Shown here one piece after another: positions 27,477-36,773 of a stretch of DNA of 64,000 nucleotides. Numbering within the stretch: position 1 is the first letter of the stretch; each line of letters starts with the position of its first letter. This stretch comes from an uncultured Paraglaciecola sp. Its GTDB lineage: Bacteria; Pseudomonadota; Gammaproteobacteria; Enterobacterales; Alteromonadaceae. Location: contig NZ_CAKZKO010000204.1 in NCBI RefSeq assembly GCF_937123705.1, forward strand, positions 1 to 64,000, read 5' to 3'. Below the pieces are notes generated by a model. The model searched no databases, was not told the DNA's origin, and was given only the letters and a program-made list of their open reading frames with translations. The position numbers and the translations under genes are program-made.

Positions 27477-28331
27477 TTAATTAGAATGTACTAGTCTGGA
27501 TTTAATAAATTCTGCTAATTTGCCGCTGGCCTGCGGATGCTGAGACTTTCCCGAAAATAAACATATCTTTATGGTGCCTAAATCAGGTAAATGATTGTGC
27601 TGAATAATATCCAATTGTTTTGGCACACTGCTTTTCGCTAATGCACTTATTCCTAAGCCTTGTTTAATAGCAGCGGTAATGCCGCTAAGGTCGGCGTTTG
27701 TGTAACTTATGCGCCATCGCAGAGTTTGCTGTTTTAATTTATTGATAACTCGGCTACGGTAAACACAGCCATCTGGCGCTAACACTAAAGACAAATTTGT
27801 TTGCCCCTTAGCTAAATTTCGATCTCCCACCCACACTAATTTATCTATCAGTAAAACTTGCCCCTCAACCTGAATATCAGGATCGACCAACGCCATCACA
27901 AGGTCAAAATTATTAAGTTGTTTATCGTCAAGTAATGTTTTACTTAAAGCCGAAGTGACTTCTAGCGATACTTCGGGATACAAATTGCCAAATTCTCCAA
28001 TAATACTAGGCAGTAAAGTAGTCGCAAACTCACTGGGAATACCAAGGCGCACTCTTCCCTTTAACGAAGTGGGTTGAAATTGCCGAAAAATATCATCGTT
28101 TAACGTCAGCATAGCTTGCGCTGTTTTATACAAGTTTAAACCGTCTTGATTGACCAGTTGTCGTTGTCCCTGCTTGTAGAAAAGACGTTTCGACAATTGT
28201 TGTTCGAGGCGTTTTATTTGTAAGCTCACGGCTGGTTGCGAGCGCCCTAATTTTTCGCCCGCTTTTGCAAAGCCACCCAAGTCAACCACAGTGACAAAAG
28301 TGCGCAAGTTATCCAAAGAGAGTTGTTTCAC
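27477..28331 (-). CDS. LysR family transcriptional regulator
   Basis: 284 aa. An N-terminal winged helix-turn-helix (about residues 5-64: LRTFVTVVDLGGFAKAGEKLGRSQPAVSLQIKRLE) is followed by a periplasmic-binding-like effector domain. It resembles LrhA-type regulators more than GcvA. It is divergent from gcvT across 146 bp, so control of the glycine cleavage genes is possible but only positional. I could not pick out a clear T-N11-A site with confidence. Confidence 0.88.
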   Translation of the reverse strand: MKQLSLDNLRTFVTVVDLGGFAKAGEKLGRSQPAVSLQIKRLEQQLSKRLFYKQGQRQLVNQDGLNLYKTAQAMLTLNDDIFRQFQPTSLKGRVRLGIPSEFATTLLPSIIGEFGNLYPEVSLEVTSALSKTLLDDKQLNNFDLVMALVDPDIQVEGQVLLIDKLVWVGDRNLAKGQTNLSLVLAPDGCVYRSRVINKLKQQTLRWRISYTNADLSGITAAIKQGLGISALAKSSVPKQLDIIQHNHLPDLGTIKICLFSGKSQHPQASGKLAEFIKSRLVHSN

Positions 28332-28477
28332 TAACCTAACCAGATTAAATAAGAGTTTTAAATGATTATTCGGTTATTCATAAGAAAAGTAAATGTAAAC
28401 ATTAATTATTTCAATTTGTTGTAGGGCGTCGCTGTACCTATACTTTCGCCATTGTTTTTCAGCGGACACAGTATTTC

Positions 28478-29557
28478 ATGGTAAATAAAACAGTATTACA
28501 TGCTAAACACCTCGAAGCAGGGGCTAAAATGGTTGATTTTCATGGTTGGGAAATGCCTATCAATTATGGCTCTCAAATTGAAGAACACCATGCAGTACGT
28601 ACCGATGCCGGTATGTTTGATGTTTCTCATATGACAATAGTGGATGTCATAGGCACCGAAGCCCAAGGCTACTTGCGTTTTTTATTGGCTAACGATGTGG
28701 TCAAATTACAAGACACGGGTAAGGCGCTATACAGTGGTATGTTGAATGAAACGGGTGGCGTAGTAGACGATCTTATTGTTTACTATTTTACGGCTACTAA
28801 TTATCGCTTAGTGGTGAATTCTGCCACCCGAGAAAAAGACATGAATTGGTTGTTACAACAAGCCAAGGCATTCGATGTCACTATAACTGAACGCTCTGAA
28901 TTCGCCATGATAGCGGTACAAGGCCCTAATGCTAAAAGCAAAGCAGCGCAGTTATTTTCAGCTGCTCAAAAAGAAGCCGTAGCAGGTATGAAACCCTTTT
29001 TTGGGGTGCAGGCAGAAGATTTATTTATTGCCACTACTGGTTATACGGGTGAAGCGGGTTACGAAATTATGGTACCTGCAACCGAGGCCTCTGATTACTG
29101 GCAGAAGTTATTAGATGTGGGCGTAGTTCCTTGTGGTTTAGGCGCAAGAGACACTCTTCGCCTTGAGGCAGGAATGAACTTGTATGGTCAAGATATGGAC
29201 GAGACCATCTCGCCATTGGCCGCAAATATGGCTTGGACAGTGACTTGGGAGCCGAGCGATAGAAACTTTGTGGGTCGTCAGGCCCTAGAGCAGCAAAAAG
29301 CCACAGGCACTGCAAAGTTAGTTGGCCTAGTGATGACAGATAAAGGTGTATTAAGGGCTGGCCAAAAAGTGAAAGTAGATGGCGGAGAAGGGGTGATCAC
29401 TTCAGGCACCTTTTCACCTACTCTAGGCCATAGTATTGCCATGGCCCGCGTGCCGGCAACAGTAGGCGATAGCGCCGAAGTTGAAATACGCAAAAAGTGG
29501 GTTACAGTAAATGTGGTCAAACCTAGCTTTGTCCGCAATGGCAAAAGTGTATTATAA
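28478..29557 (+). CDS. gcvT: glycine cleavage system T protein (aminomethyltransferase)
   Basis: 359 aa. It transfers the methylene group from the aminomethyl-lipoyl H protein to tetrahydrofolate, releasing ammonia. It starts TVLHAKHLEAGAKMVDFHGWEMP, the conserved GcvT N-terminus. The folate-site segment GMFDVSHM, ALYSGMLNETGGVVDDLIVY and the catalytic GLGARDTLRLEAGM region with Asp are present. First gene of gcvTHP, 28 bp before gcvH. I saw no glycine riboswitch in the 146-bp leader. Confidence 0.96.
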   Translation: MVNKTVLHAKHLEAGAKMVDFHGWEMPINYGSQIEEHHAVRTDAGMFDVSHMTIVDVIGTEAQGYLRFLLANDVVKLQDTGKALYSGMLNETGGVVDDLIVYYFTATNYRLVVNSATREKDMNWLLQQAKAFDVTITERSEFAMIAVQGPNAKSKAAQLFSAAQKEAVAGMKPFFGVQAEDLFIATTGYTGEAGYEIMVPATEASDYWQKLLDVGVVPCGLGARDTLRLEAGMNLYGQDMDETISPLAANMAWTVTWEPSDRNFVGRQALEQQKATGTAKLVGLVMTDKGVLRAGQKVKVDGGEGVITSGTFSPTLGHSIAMARVPATVGDSAEVEIRKKWVTVNVVKPSFVRNGKSVL

Positions 29558-29585
29558 GAACATTAGATAAATATTAGGAACAAAC

Positions 29586-29975
29586 ATGAGTAATATTCCA
29601 GCAGATTTACGTTTCGCTTCAACTCACGAATGGGTACGCCCAGAAGGTGAAGGTGTATTTACAGTGGGTATCAGCGACCACGCCCAGCAATTATTGGGTG
29701 ATATGGTATTTGTTGAGTTGCCAGACGTAGGTGCAGAGGTGGGTACCGGTGACGATGTTGCAGTGGCTGAGTCAGTAAAAGCCGCATCTGATGTGTATGC
29801 ACCTATTACAGGTGAAATCTTAGAGGTGAATTCTGACTTAGAAGATTCGCCTGAGTTGGTTAACTCTGACCCCTATGGTGATGGCTGGTTATTTAAAATC
29901 AAAGCTGAAGATCCAGACGAAGTAGCAGGCTTGTTCGATGCCGAAGGCTATGAAGGTAATATCGAAGACGAGTAA
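29586..29975 (+). CDS. gcvH: glycine cleavage system H protein
   Basis: 129-aa lipoyl carrier shuttling the aminomethyl group between P, T and L proteins. Lipoylation site Lys65 lies in AESVKAASDVYAP. The C-terminal DPYGDGWLFKI segment is canonical. AGGAACA lies before the ATG. A modest hairpin (29991-30008) lies between it and gcvP. Confidence 0.97.
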   Translation: MSNIPADLRFASTHEWVRPEGEGVFTVGISDHAQQLLGDMVFVELPDVGAEVGTGDDVAVAESVKAASDVYAPITGEILEVNSDLEDSPELVNSDPYGDGWLFKIKAEDPDEVAGLFDAEGYEGNIEDE

Positions 29976-29990
29976 ACCTTAGGTACAAAT

Positions 29991-30008
29991 GGGAGCACAC
30001 CTGCTCCC
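29991..30008 (+). terminator. hairpin between gcvH and gcvP
   Basis: Stem GGGAGCA / TGCTCCC with loop CACC, followed within a few bases only by a short TTTT. It is weak for a terminator. It may lower gcvP transcription or protect gcvTH mRNA. Confidence 0.4.
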
Positions 30009-30096
30009 AAGCTGTTTTCAACGTAATTTCAATAAAAGTGTGGTGCAAATTTCATTGTTGCCACGCTTTGTTCACATCAGGAATTTGTAGTCAGTC

Positions 30097-33009
30097 ATGT
30101 CATTATCTCATTTTTCATTATCAGAGCTTGAACAAAAACAGGATTTTGTTCGTCGTCATATTGGTCCCAGCGAAGCAGAAATGGCAGACATGCTAGCTGT
30201 TGTTGGCGCAACATCTCTAGATGACTTAATGCTACAAACTGTACCTGAAGGTATTCGTTTACCTCAGCCCTTAAAAGTGGGTGAAGCCCAATCAGAAGCC
30301 GATGCATTGGCTTATTTAAAAACTGTAGCAAGCAAAAATAAAGTGATGCGTTCGTTTATTGGCATGGGTTACTACGACACCCTCACACCCAATGTGATTT
30401 TGCGAAATGTATTAGAAAATCCAGGCTGGTACACCGCGTACACACCTTACCAACCTGAAATCGCCCAAGGTCGCTTAGAAGCGCTGCTTAATTTCCAACA
30501 AGTGACTATCGATTTAACAGGAATGGAACTGGCCTCAGCTTCGTTGTTAGATGAAGCCACCGCCGCCGCCGAAGCTATGGGGCTGGCGAAACGTGTTTCC
30601 AAAAACCGCAAAGCTAACACTTTTTTTGTAGCCGATGACGTACATCCACAAACGTTAGACGTGGTACAAACCCGCGCCGATATGTTTGGTTTTGACGTAG
30701 TAGTAGGCAAAGCCCAAGACGCTAGCCAACACGACTTATTTGGTGCCTTATTGCAATACCCCGGCAGTACCGGTGCAGTTAACGACATCGAAGAAATCAT
30801 CAAAGCTGTACAAGCTAACAAAGGCATAGTAGCCGTTGCCGCCGATTTACTTAGCCTAGTAATGCTTAAGCCTCCGGGAGAAATGGGCGCCGATGTAGTG
30901 TTAGGCAGTGCGCAACGATTTGGTGTGCCAATGGGCTACGGCGGACCACATGCCGCTTTTTTTGCGACGCGGGATAGTTATAAACGCTCCTTACCGGGGC
31001 GTATCATAGGTGTATCTAAAGACACCCGTGGTCGACCTGCACTGCGAATGGCATTACAAACTCGCGAACAACATATTCGCCGCGAAAAAGCCAACTCAAA
31101 CATTTGTACTGCTCAAGTATTGCTAGCTAATATGGCCTCGTTTTATGCGGTTTATCATGGCCCACATGGCTTAAAAACCATTGCTTCACGCGTACATCGT
31201 TTTGCCGATATTTTAGCTGCGGGTCTAATCAAAGCTGGATTTGAGCTGGTCAATAACACGTGGTTTGACACTTTAACCATTAAAGTCTCAGACAACAAAC
31301 AGCAAATAATCAGCGCTGCTTTAGCTAACAATTTAAACTTGCGAACCGATGTTGAAGGCGCGTTAGGGATTAGCATTGACGAAACCACCTCAAGGCAAGA
31401 TCTTCAAGCCGTGTACCAAGCCTTTGTTGGTGCTAACGTTGAGCTAGATATCCAAGCTTTCGACCAAATGATTATCGAAAAAGGCAGTGATTCAATCCCA
31501 GCACAGCTTGCAAGAACATCTGAGTATTTAACTCACCCAGTGTTTAATAGTTACCACTCAGAAACCGAAATGCTGCGTTATATCAAATCTTTAGAAGACA
31601 AAGACTTAGCCTTAAATCATTCGATGATTTCACTGGGCTCTTGCACCATGAAACTCAACGCTACAGCCGAAATGTTACCTGTTACTTGGCCAGAGTTTGG
31701 GCAATTACACCCGTTTTCGCCTATGGAGCAAGCTCAAGGTTACAAACAAATGCTGGATGAGCTAAGCGAATGGTTAATTGATATTACAGGCTACGACGCA
31801 CTTTCTATGCAACCCAACTCAGGGGCACAAGGCGAATATGCTGGACTAATCACAATTCAAAAATACCACGAAAGCCGGGGAGAAGGGCACCGTAATGTAT
31901 GCCTGATCCCAAGCTCAGCTCATGGCACTAACCCTGCATCAGCGCAAATGGTTAGCATGAAAGTGGTAGTAGTGAAGTGCGATAAAAACGGCAACGTCGA
32001 TGTCGAAGACTTACGCACTAAAGCTGCAGAAGTAGCCGATAACTTGGCCTGCGCGATGATCACATACCCATCGACCCACGGTGTGTACGAAGAAACCATC
32101 AAAGAAATGTGCGATATTGTCCACGAATTTGGCGGTCAAGTGTATATGGACGGTGCCAACATGAACGCTCAAGTAGGGGTCACCTCACCTGGCTTTATTG
32201 GATCAGACGTATCTCATTTAAACCTACACAAAACCTTTTGTATTCCCCACGGTGGCGGTGGACCAGGTATGGGACCAATAGGCGTAAAAGCACATTTAGC
32301 CCCATTTTTACCTAATCACAAAATTGTTGGCGTAGAAAACGCTGGTGATACCCAAGTGCGGGAACATGGCGCAGTATCAGCTGCACCTTGGGGCAGTGCT
32401 TCAATTTTGCCTATCAGTTACATGTACATCAAAATGATGGGCAGCGCTGGCCTTAAAAAAGCCACCGAAGTGGCCATGTTAAACGCCAATTATTTGGCCG
32501 AAAAACTATCCACTCACTACCCAGTGTTATATCGCGGCCGCAACAATCGCGTGGCACACGAATGCATCATTGATTTACGCCCAATCAAAGAAAGCTCAGG
32601 TGTTACCGAAGTGGACATCGCCAAACGCCTAAACGATTACGGTTTTCACGCGCCCACTATGAGCTTCCCAGTGGCGGGTACCCTCATGATTGAACCCACA
32701 GAGTCAGAAGCCAAAGCCGAACTCGACCGCTTTATCGAAGCCATGGTACATATTCGCGCCGAAGTGTCTAAAGTAGAATCAGGCGAATGGAACGCCACCG
32801 ACAACCCACTGCACAACGCACCACATACCCTAGACGATGTATGTGATAGCGATTGGAACCGTAGCTACGACAGACAACTTGCGGCATATCCAGTAGCATC
32901 TGTAGCCAGAAACAAATTCTGGCCATCGGTTAATAGAATTGATGATGTGTTCGGGGACAGAAACTTGATTTGTAGTTGCCCGAGTATTGAGAGTTATATT
33001 GAAGATTAA
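30097..33009 (+). CDS. gcvP: glycine dehydrogenase (decarboxylating), P protein
   Basis: 970-aa PLP enzyme that decarboxylates glycine and loads the aminomethyl group on GcvH. The single chain holds both ancestral halves (alpha about residues 1-450, beta about 450-970). Usual gammaproteobacterial length. The PLP lysine is in HKTFCIPHGGGGPGMG. The N-terminal FVRRHIGPSEAEM is typical. A start at 30097 fits these homologues. It ends the gcv run, with a terminator at 33103-33136. The accessory region begins just beyond. Confidence 0.97.
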   Translation: MSLSHFSLSELEQKQDFVRRHIGPSEAEMADMLAVVGATSLDDLMLQTVPEGIRLPQPLKVGEAQSEADALAYLKTVASKNKVMRSFIGMGYYDTLTPNVILRNVLENPGWYTAYTPYQPEIAQGRLEALLNFQQVTIDLTGMELASASLLDEATAAAEAMGLAKRVSKNRKANTFFVADDVHPQTLDVVQTRADMFGFDVVVGKAQDASQHDLFGALLQYPGSTGAVNDIEEIIKAVQANKGIVAVAADLLSLVMLKPPGEMGADVVLGSAQRFGVPMGYGGPHAAFFATRDSYKRSLPGRIIGVSKDTRGRPALRMALQTREQHIRREKANSNICTAQVLLANMASFYAVYHGPHGLKTIASRVHRFADILAAGLIKAGFELVNNTWFDTLTIKVSDNKQQIISAALANNLNLRTDVEGALGISIDETTSRQDLQAVYQAFVGANVELDIQAFDQMIIEKGSDSIPAQLARTSEYLTHPVFNSYHSETEMLRYIKSLEDKDLALNHSMISLGSCTMKLNATAEMLPVTWPEFGQLHPFSPMEQAQGYKQMLDELSEWLIDITGYDALSMQPNSGAQGEYAGLITIQKYHESRGEGHRNVCLIPSSAHGTNPASAQMVSMKVVVVKCDKNGNVDVEDLRTKAAEVADNLACAMITYPSTHGVYEETIKEMCDIVHEFGGQVYMDGANMNAQVGVTSPGFIGSDVSHLNLHKTFCIPHGGGGPGMGPIGVKAHLAPFLPNHKIVGVENAGDTQVREHGAVSAAPWGSASILPISYMYIKMMGSAGLKKATEVAMLNANYLAEKLSTHYPVLYRGRNNRVAHECIIDLRPIKESSGVTEVDIAKRLNDYGFHAPTMSFPVAGTLMIEPTESEAKAELDRFIEAMVHIRAEVSKVESGEWNATDNPLHNAPHTLDDVCDSDWNRSYDRQLAAYPVASVARNKFWPSVNRIDDVFGDRNLICSCPSIESYIED

Positions 33010-33031
33010 TCAATTGTTGTGGTAATTAATT

Positions 33032-33090
33032 AAATTCCCCTATGGAAATAATAGGTTCCCCGCTGAGAACTAAGTTCCCCGTTGGGAGCT
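33032..33090. repeat. short tandem repeats with TTCCCC core
   Basis: Three imperfect copies of a unit of about 19-21 bp: AAATTCCCCTATGGAAATA, AGGTTCCCCGCTGAGAACT (33053-33071) and AAGTTCCCCGTTGGGAGCT (33072-33090). Each is a loose palindrome (TTCCCC against GGGAA-like). They lie between the gcvP stop and its terminator, at the edge of the accessory region. Confidence 0.6.
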
Positions 33091-33102
33091 AGCTCAAAAT
33101 AG

Positions 33103-33136
33103 TAAAAGCCCTCAATATCCGATGAGGGCTTTTTTC
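33103..33136. terminator. terminator after gcvP
   Basis: Stem AAAAGCCCTC / GAGGGCTTTT with loop AATATCCGAT and a T run. It also faces the minus-strand T5orf172 gene ending at 33206, so it may serve both. Confidence 0.88.
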
Positions 33137-33205
33137 TGCGCGATCTGCTTTTAAGGCTAAGGTTTGTGACTACATAGTTCTCTGCGGTGCAAGCTAGTAC
33201 AGAAA

Positions 33206-33826
33206 CTAATTGTCATTTATTTCCTCTTCATAGGTATGTTTCTGCATTGCATAATCCTCAGGGTATTCCTCCTCCGCTATAGCTTTAACTTCCAAGTTGG
33301 TAACTTTATTCATGAACTTCTTAGACTCCAATTGCTCTTCGTAGATATGTTGCTGCATTGCATAGTCCTCAGGGTATTCTTCCTCTGCATAAGCTTTAAC
33401 TTCCAAGTTGGTAACTTTATCCATGAATTTCTTAGACTCCAATTGCTCTTCATAGATATGTTGCTGCATTGCATAGTCCTCAGGGTATTCTTCCTCCGCA
33501 AAAGCTTTAACTTTTGAGCTGGTAACCTTATCCATGAATTTCTTAGATTCTACTTGTTCTTCATAGATATGCTGCTGCATAGCATAGTCCTCAGAGTATT
33601 CTTCCACCGCAAAAGCTTTAACTTTTGAGTTTGTAACTTTATCCATGAATTTCTTAGATTTTATTTGTTCTTCATAGGTATGCTGTTGCATTGTATAATC
33701 GTCAGGATATTCCCCTTCTGCAAAAGCCTTAACGTCTAACTCAACCACATCGTTAATGAAATTTTTAGAATCCAACTGCTCTTCGATATAATGTTGCTGC
33801 ATATCAATATCTGAAGGATATTCTTT
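33206..33826 (-). repeat. 111-bp in-frame tandem repeat (37 aa x 5.6)
   Basis: Period exactly 111 bp, seen by the spacing of the GGGTATTC-like word at 33261, 33372, 33483, 33594, 33705 and 33816. It encodes units with a core EYPEDYAMQQHIYEEQ followed by SKKFMDKVT and VKAFAE. Copies 3-5 are nearly identical at protein level, and copies become more diverged toward the linker. The last copy is truncated after 21 residues by the stop codon. Confidence 0.95.
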
Positions 33827-35332
33827 TTTAGCCTTTTCTTTTATTTGGGCTTCTGATTCATTTTGGTTGTTTACGAGACTTTCTTGCTTATTCTCAAAGG
33901 GAGTAACAGTTGCAGGCTCGATATCAAGGTCTCTTTTCTTTAGTTGAGTTTTCTTGTCTATATATTCATTTTCTAAACTTGCTATAGGTTGAACGGACAT
34001 ATTAGAAATTTCAGTAGGAAGGTCATTAGACTCTTCCACCTTTGGAGGGAAGGCAGGCTTCGGATCTTTTAAACTGCGTACTTCGGGCTTTTTACTTTCA
34101 ACTTCAAAAGTTTCAATTTCTAAAGTCTCTTGGTAAGCATTAAGTTTTTCAAATATTTCATCAACGGAAACATAGAAAAATTCTTTACGGTTATTGACTA
34201 AATTTACTCGTTTCTGAGTAAAGCAATCGTGTAAATACTTTTCTAACGTCGGTGCATTCTCGGAAAATATATAAGCATGAACATCAAACAAATCAGGAAC
34301 CGAGGCATCACCTAATTCTTTTACCCTATCATTAGGATCTACTCTTCTAGTCATACCTATTTTTACTACACCTTCACCAAAGGACATTTGATTAGAGATA
34401 ACATAAACATATCCCGACCGAGTAAGTTGCGCTAACGATATTGCGCGTTTTTCTTTTTCTCGAAGTGTTTCTAATTGTTGTTTATGAAGTTCGTAAAGCG
34501 CCTTTTGCTCATCAGTACTAGATTCCAATTTAGCAAGTTCTTCAGCGACGAGTTTTTCCATTATTTTACGATCTTTCTCAGCCTTCTCTGCCGCTGCTTT
34601 TATTCGTAATTCTTCACGCTCAGCCTCTCGTTGAATCCGCAACTCCTCACGTTCGGCCTCTTTTTGCTCTTGTTTCAAGTTATTAAGTTCATAACTCAGT
34701 CGCAATTCATCTATTTTTAAATGTAAATATTGGTCTTTCAGATAAGTTTTAACTATCGCACCAGAACTGTTTATTTCATTAAAGGTATCCTTAGTTCGCT
34801 GAATGAGGCGATTAATGTTATTCCAGTCGACTAATGCTGAAGCAGCTTTAAATTCATTATCCAAACAACGAAGACGAAGTTTAACCTCCCGGTTAAATAG
34901 TTTTTTAGCGTTTGATTTTTTACCATTTACAACGACATCATTTCCCATATTACATACACAGGCTTTTTTTTCTTTTATAAGGTGTTTCAATGAGTTTTTA
35001 GTAACTTGTAGGCGAGCTTCGATACTATCAATATCTTCGCCACTATTGAGGGCTTTATACGATATTGAGTCTGTCGTACCAATACCTAAATGGTATTGTG
35101 ACAAGCGTTTTTCGCCTTCGCGTAATTCAATAAGCTTTTCTTGGTAGCGATTTTGTAAGGATGTATATTGGTTTTTTAGTTTAAAAAGTTTGTTCTCTTC
35201 TTGAGTTGCTGGTTCATATATTTTATCTATCTCGTCACTTTTGACTTTGAGTTCTTTAAGTTTATGACGTGACGTCAAAAGTAGGTATATTGAGGTTAGA
35301 AAGAGTATTGCTAAGACAAAAGTTGTATACAT
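33206..35332 (-). CDS. membrane-anchored DUF4041/T5orf172 (GIY-YIG) protein with C-terminal tandem repeats
   Basis: 708 aa. An N-terminal transmembrane segment (residues 4-20) and coiled coil (25-75) come first. A DUF4041-like region (about 75-225) includes KKACVCNMGNDVVVNGKK and VKLRLRCLDNEFKAA. A charged coiled coil (220-298) follows, then a T5orf172 domain (305-395): GYVYVISN 307-314, KIGMTRR 324-330 and Glu384 in RKEFF. These supply the Tyr, Arg and Glu expected of GIY-YIG catalysis. After a linker, residues 503-708 are five full and one partial copy of a 37-aa repeat. It starts 11 bp after the stop of its paralogue at 35344-36693, so the two are one operon. Substrate unknown; phage-related or defence context is an inference from family distribution. 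Confidence 0.85.
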   Translation of the reverse strand: MYTTFVLAILFLTSIYLLLTSRHKLKELKVKSDEIDKIYEPATQEENKLFKLKNQYTSLQNRYQEKLIELREGEKRLSQYHLGIGTTDSISYKALNSGEDIDSIEARLQVTKNSLKHLIKEKKACVCNMGNDVVVNGKKSNAKKLFNREVKLRLRCLDNEFKAASALVDWNNINRLIQRTKDTFNEINSSGAIVKTYLKDQYLHLKIDELRLSYELNNLKQEQKEAEREELRIQREAEREELRIKAAAEKAEKDRKIMEKLVAEELAKLESSTDEQKALYELHKQQLETLREKEKRAISLAQLTRSGYVYVISNQMSFGEGVVKIGMTRRVDPNDRVKELGDASVPDLFDVHAYIFSENAPTLEKYLHDCFTQKRVNLVNNRKEFFYVSVDEIFEKLNAYQETLEIETFEVESKKPEVRSLKDPKPAFPPKVEESNDLPTEISNMSVQPIASLENEYIDKKTQLKKRDLDIEPATVTPFENKQESLVNNQNESEAQIKEKAKKEYPSDIDMQQHYIEEQLDSKNFINDVVELDVKAFAEGEYPDDYTMQQHTYEEQIKSKKFMDKVTNSKVKAFAVEEYSEDYAMQQHIYEEQVESKKFMDKVTSSKVKAFAEEEYPEDYAMQQHIYEEQLESKKFMDKVTNLEVKAYAEEEYPEDYAMQQHIYEEQLESKKFMNKVTNLEVKAIAEEEYPEDYAMQKHTYEEEINDN

Positions 35333-35343
35333 ATCTAGCTCCT

Positions 35344-36693
35344 TTATATTGATGCAGGTATTTGATTAGACTTAGGTTGAGCTGCCGATTCGGACTGCTT
35401 AAACGCTTTTCGCATAAGAAGACTCTCCCTGAATTCTTTTGCCTCTGTCTCATAAAACCAATCACATTCAACCCCTAATTCATCCATCGCTACTGCCACC
35501 TCTTGAGGAGTAACTCTAAAGAATTCTTTGCGATAGTTCTCTTCATTAACTCGTTTGTCTTGAAACTTTCGATGTAGCATTTTTTCAACTTTTGGTGCAT
35601 CCCCCACGAAAGTAAGTGTATGTACATCAAACTTAAATGGCACACTAGCATCGCCTAGTTCTTTGACTCGATCCATTGGCTCTAAACGTCTTGTCATACC
35701 TATCTTAACCGTTTTATCACCGAAACTACCAAGATTAGAAATAACATATATATAGCCAGCTTTTGTTATCTGGGCTTGTGACATTGCTCGGGCGAACTTA
35801 TTCTCTAGCTTTTCAATTTCCTTTTGCATTCTGGCAATCTTAATCTTCATATCATTGGCACTAGCACCGTGTAACTGCTCAGCAGCCTTTTTAGCTTTTC
35901 GTAAATCCGATTTACGATAATAAATATCATCCTCTAATTCTTCGGTATCCCCGCCTGTCAATTTAGCTTGTTCACGCAGTAAAGCTTGTTGCTTTTTCTT
36001 TTCCTGCTTTAATTTTTCTCTGTACTCAAGCTCACTATGCCAAATACCCAACTCTTGCAATTTTAAGTCAAAATATTCGCTAGCTATTGTGACATTCGCT
36101 GTTTCGCCCAGTTTATCAAGTTGGCTTTCTAAGTTATGTAGCTTGTCAACGGCAGTGTGGTAGCTTGAATAACGCATTTTCTTTCGTATAAAGTCAAATT
36201 CTGCATTAAAAGCTTTAAGTAAAAGGTTTTGATATGCATTTACCATCTGCCTACCTTTGCTTTTACTTCCAAACCATTCCCAATTTGAGTACGCTGTAGT
36301 TGCACGGCCACGTTTTATAACTTGAAATTGTTCTTTCAAACACTCTTCAATTTTGTGCTTTAAAGATTCTCTGTCGTCGAAATTAAAAGTAGGGGGAAAT
36401 ATACCAACGTCTATGAATTTTAGTTGGGCAGTATTTTGTTCTAATATTTCTTGTAATCTATTATAGATTGGTTTGCCGTCATTAACTTTAAGCTCAATTT
36501 GTTGAAGTGATTGTTGTAAATCTGAAACAATTTCATCTATACACTTTTCTTTAAGAGCATTATTTTTGCGCTTTATCTCTTTTTCTAAATTTTTTCGTTT
36601 TTGAGAAGTTGAATAGATCATGAAAGCTATCAACGCGGTCAAAACCGTTAGTGCAATCCAAAGTGATTGGTGCAAGTCAATTTCTTTTAACAT
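35344..36693 (-). CDS. membrane-anchored coiled-coil T5orf172 (GIY-YIG) protein
   Basis: 449 aa. N-terminal transmembrane segment (about residues 10-27), long charged coiled-coil regions (30-75 and 215-310), an unrecognised middle part, and a C-terminal T5orf172 domain (312-400). The domain has GYIYVISN (313-320), KIGMTRR (330-336) and Glu390 in RKEFF, so catalytic positions look intact. AAGGAAAG precedes the ATG. Its GIY-YIG half is clearly paralogous to that of the downstream gene, but it lacks the repeats. The start lies 80 bp after the ABC ATPase stop, so it is either a separate transcript or read-through from the ABC-3C cassette. Confidence 0.82.
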   Translation of the reverse strand: MLKEIDLHQSLWIALTVLTALIAFMIYSTSQKRKNLEKEIKRKNNALKEKCIDEIVSDLQQSLQQIELKVNDGKPIYNRLQEILEQNTAQLKFIDVGIFPPTFNFDDRESLKHKIEECLKEQFQVIKRGRATTAYSNWEWFGSKSKGRQMVNAYQNLLLKAFNAEFDFIRKKMRYSSYHTAVDKLHNLESQLDKLGETANVTIASEYFDLKLQELGIWHSELEYREKLKQEKKKQQALLREQAKLTGGDTEELEDDIYYRKSDLRKAKKAAEQLHGASANDMKIKIARMQKEIEKLENKFARAMSQAQITKAGYIYVISNLGSFGDKTVKIGMTRRLEPMDRVKELGDASVPFKFDVHTLTFVGDAPKVEKMLHRKFQDKRVNEENYRKEFFRVTPQEVAVAMDELGVECDWFYETEAKEFRESLLMRKAFKQSESAAQPKSNQIPASI

Positions 36694-36773
36694 TTACTTT
36701 CCTTATTATCTTAATCCTATCGAGTCATAGTATTGTGTCTGCATATAGATTAGTACGAACTACGATCCATACT

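Noticed and set aside
27477..28331. Calling the LysR gene gcvA
   Set aside because: Divergent position suggests gcv control, but the protein resembles LrhA-type regulators and lacks close similarity to GcvA as I know it.
28332..28477. Glycine riboswitch upstream of gcvT
   Set aside because: No tandem aptamer-like conserved elements could be found in the 146-bp leader; regulation by the divergent LysR protein or a distant factor remains open.
33236..33517. Plus-strand open frame across the tandem repeats
   Set aside because: It is an antisense shadow of the in-frame repeats of the T5orf172 gene.
33206..33826. Tandem repeat as a CRISPR array
   Set aside because: Period is 111 bp with no conserved-repeat/variable-spacer pattern; the repeats are entirely coding and in frame, and no cas genes are present.
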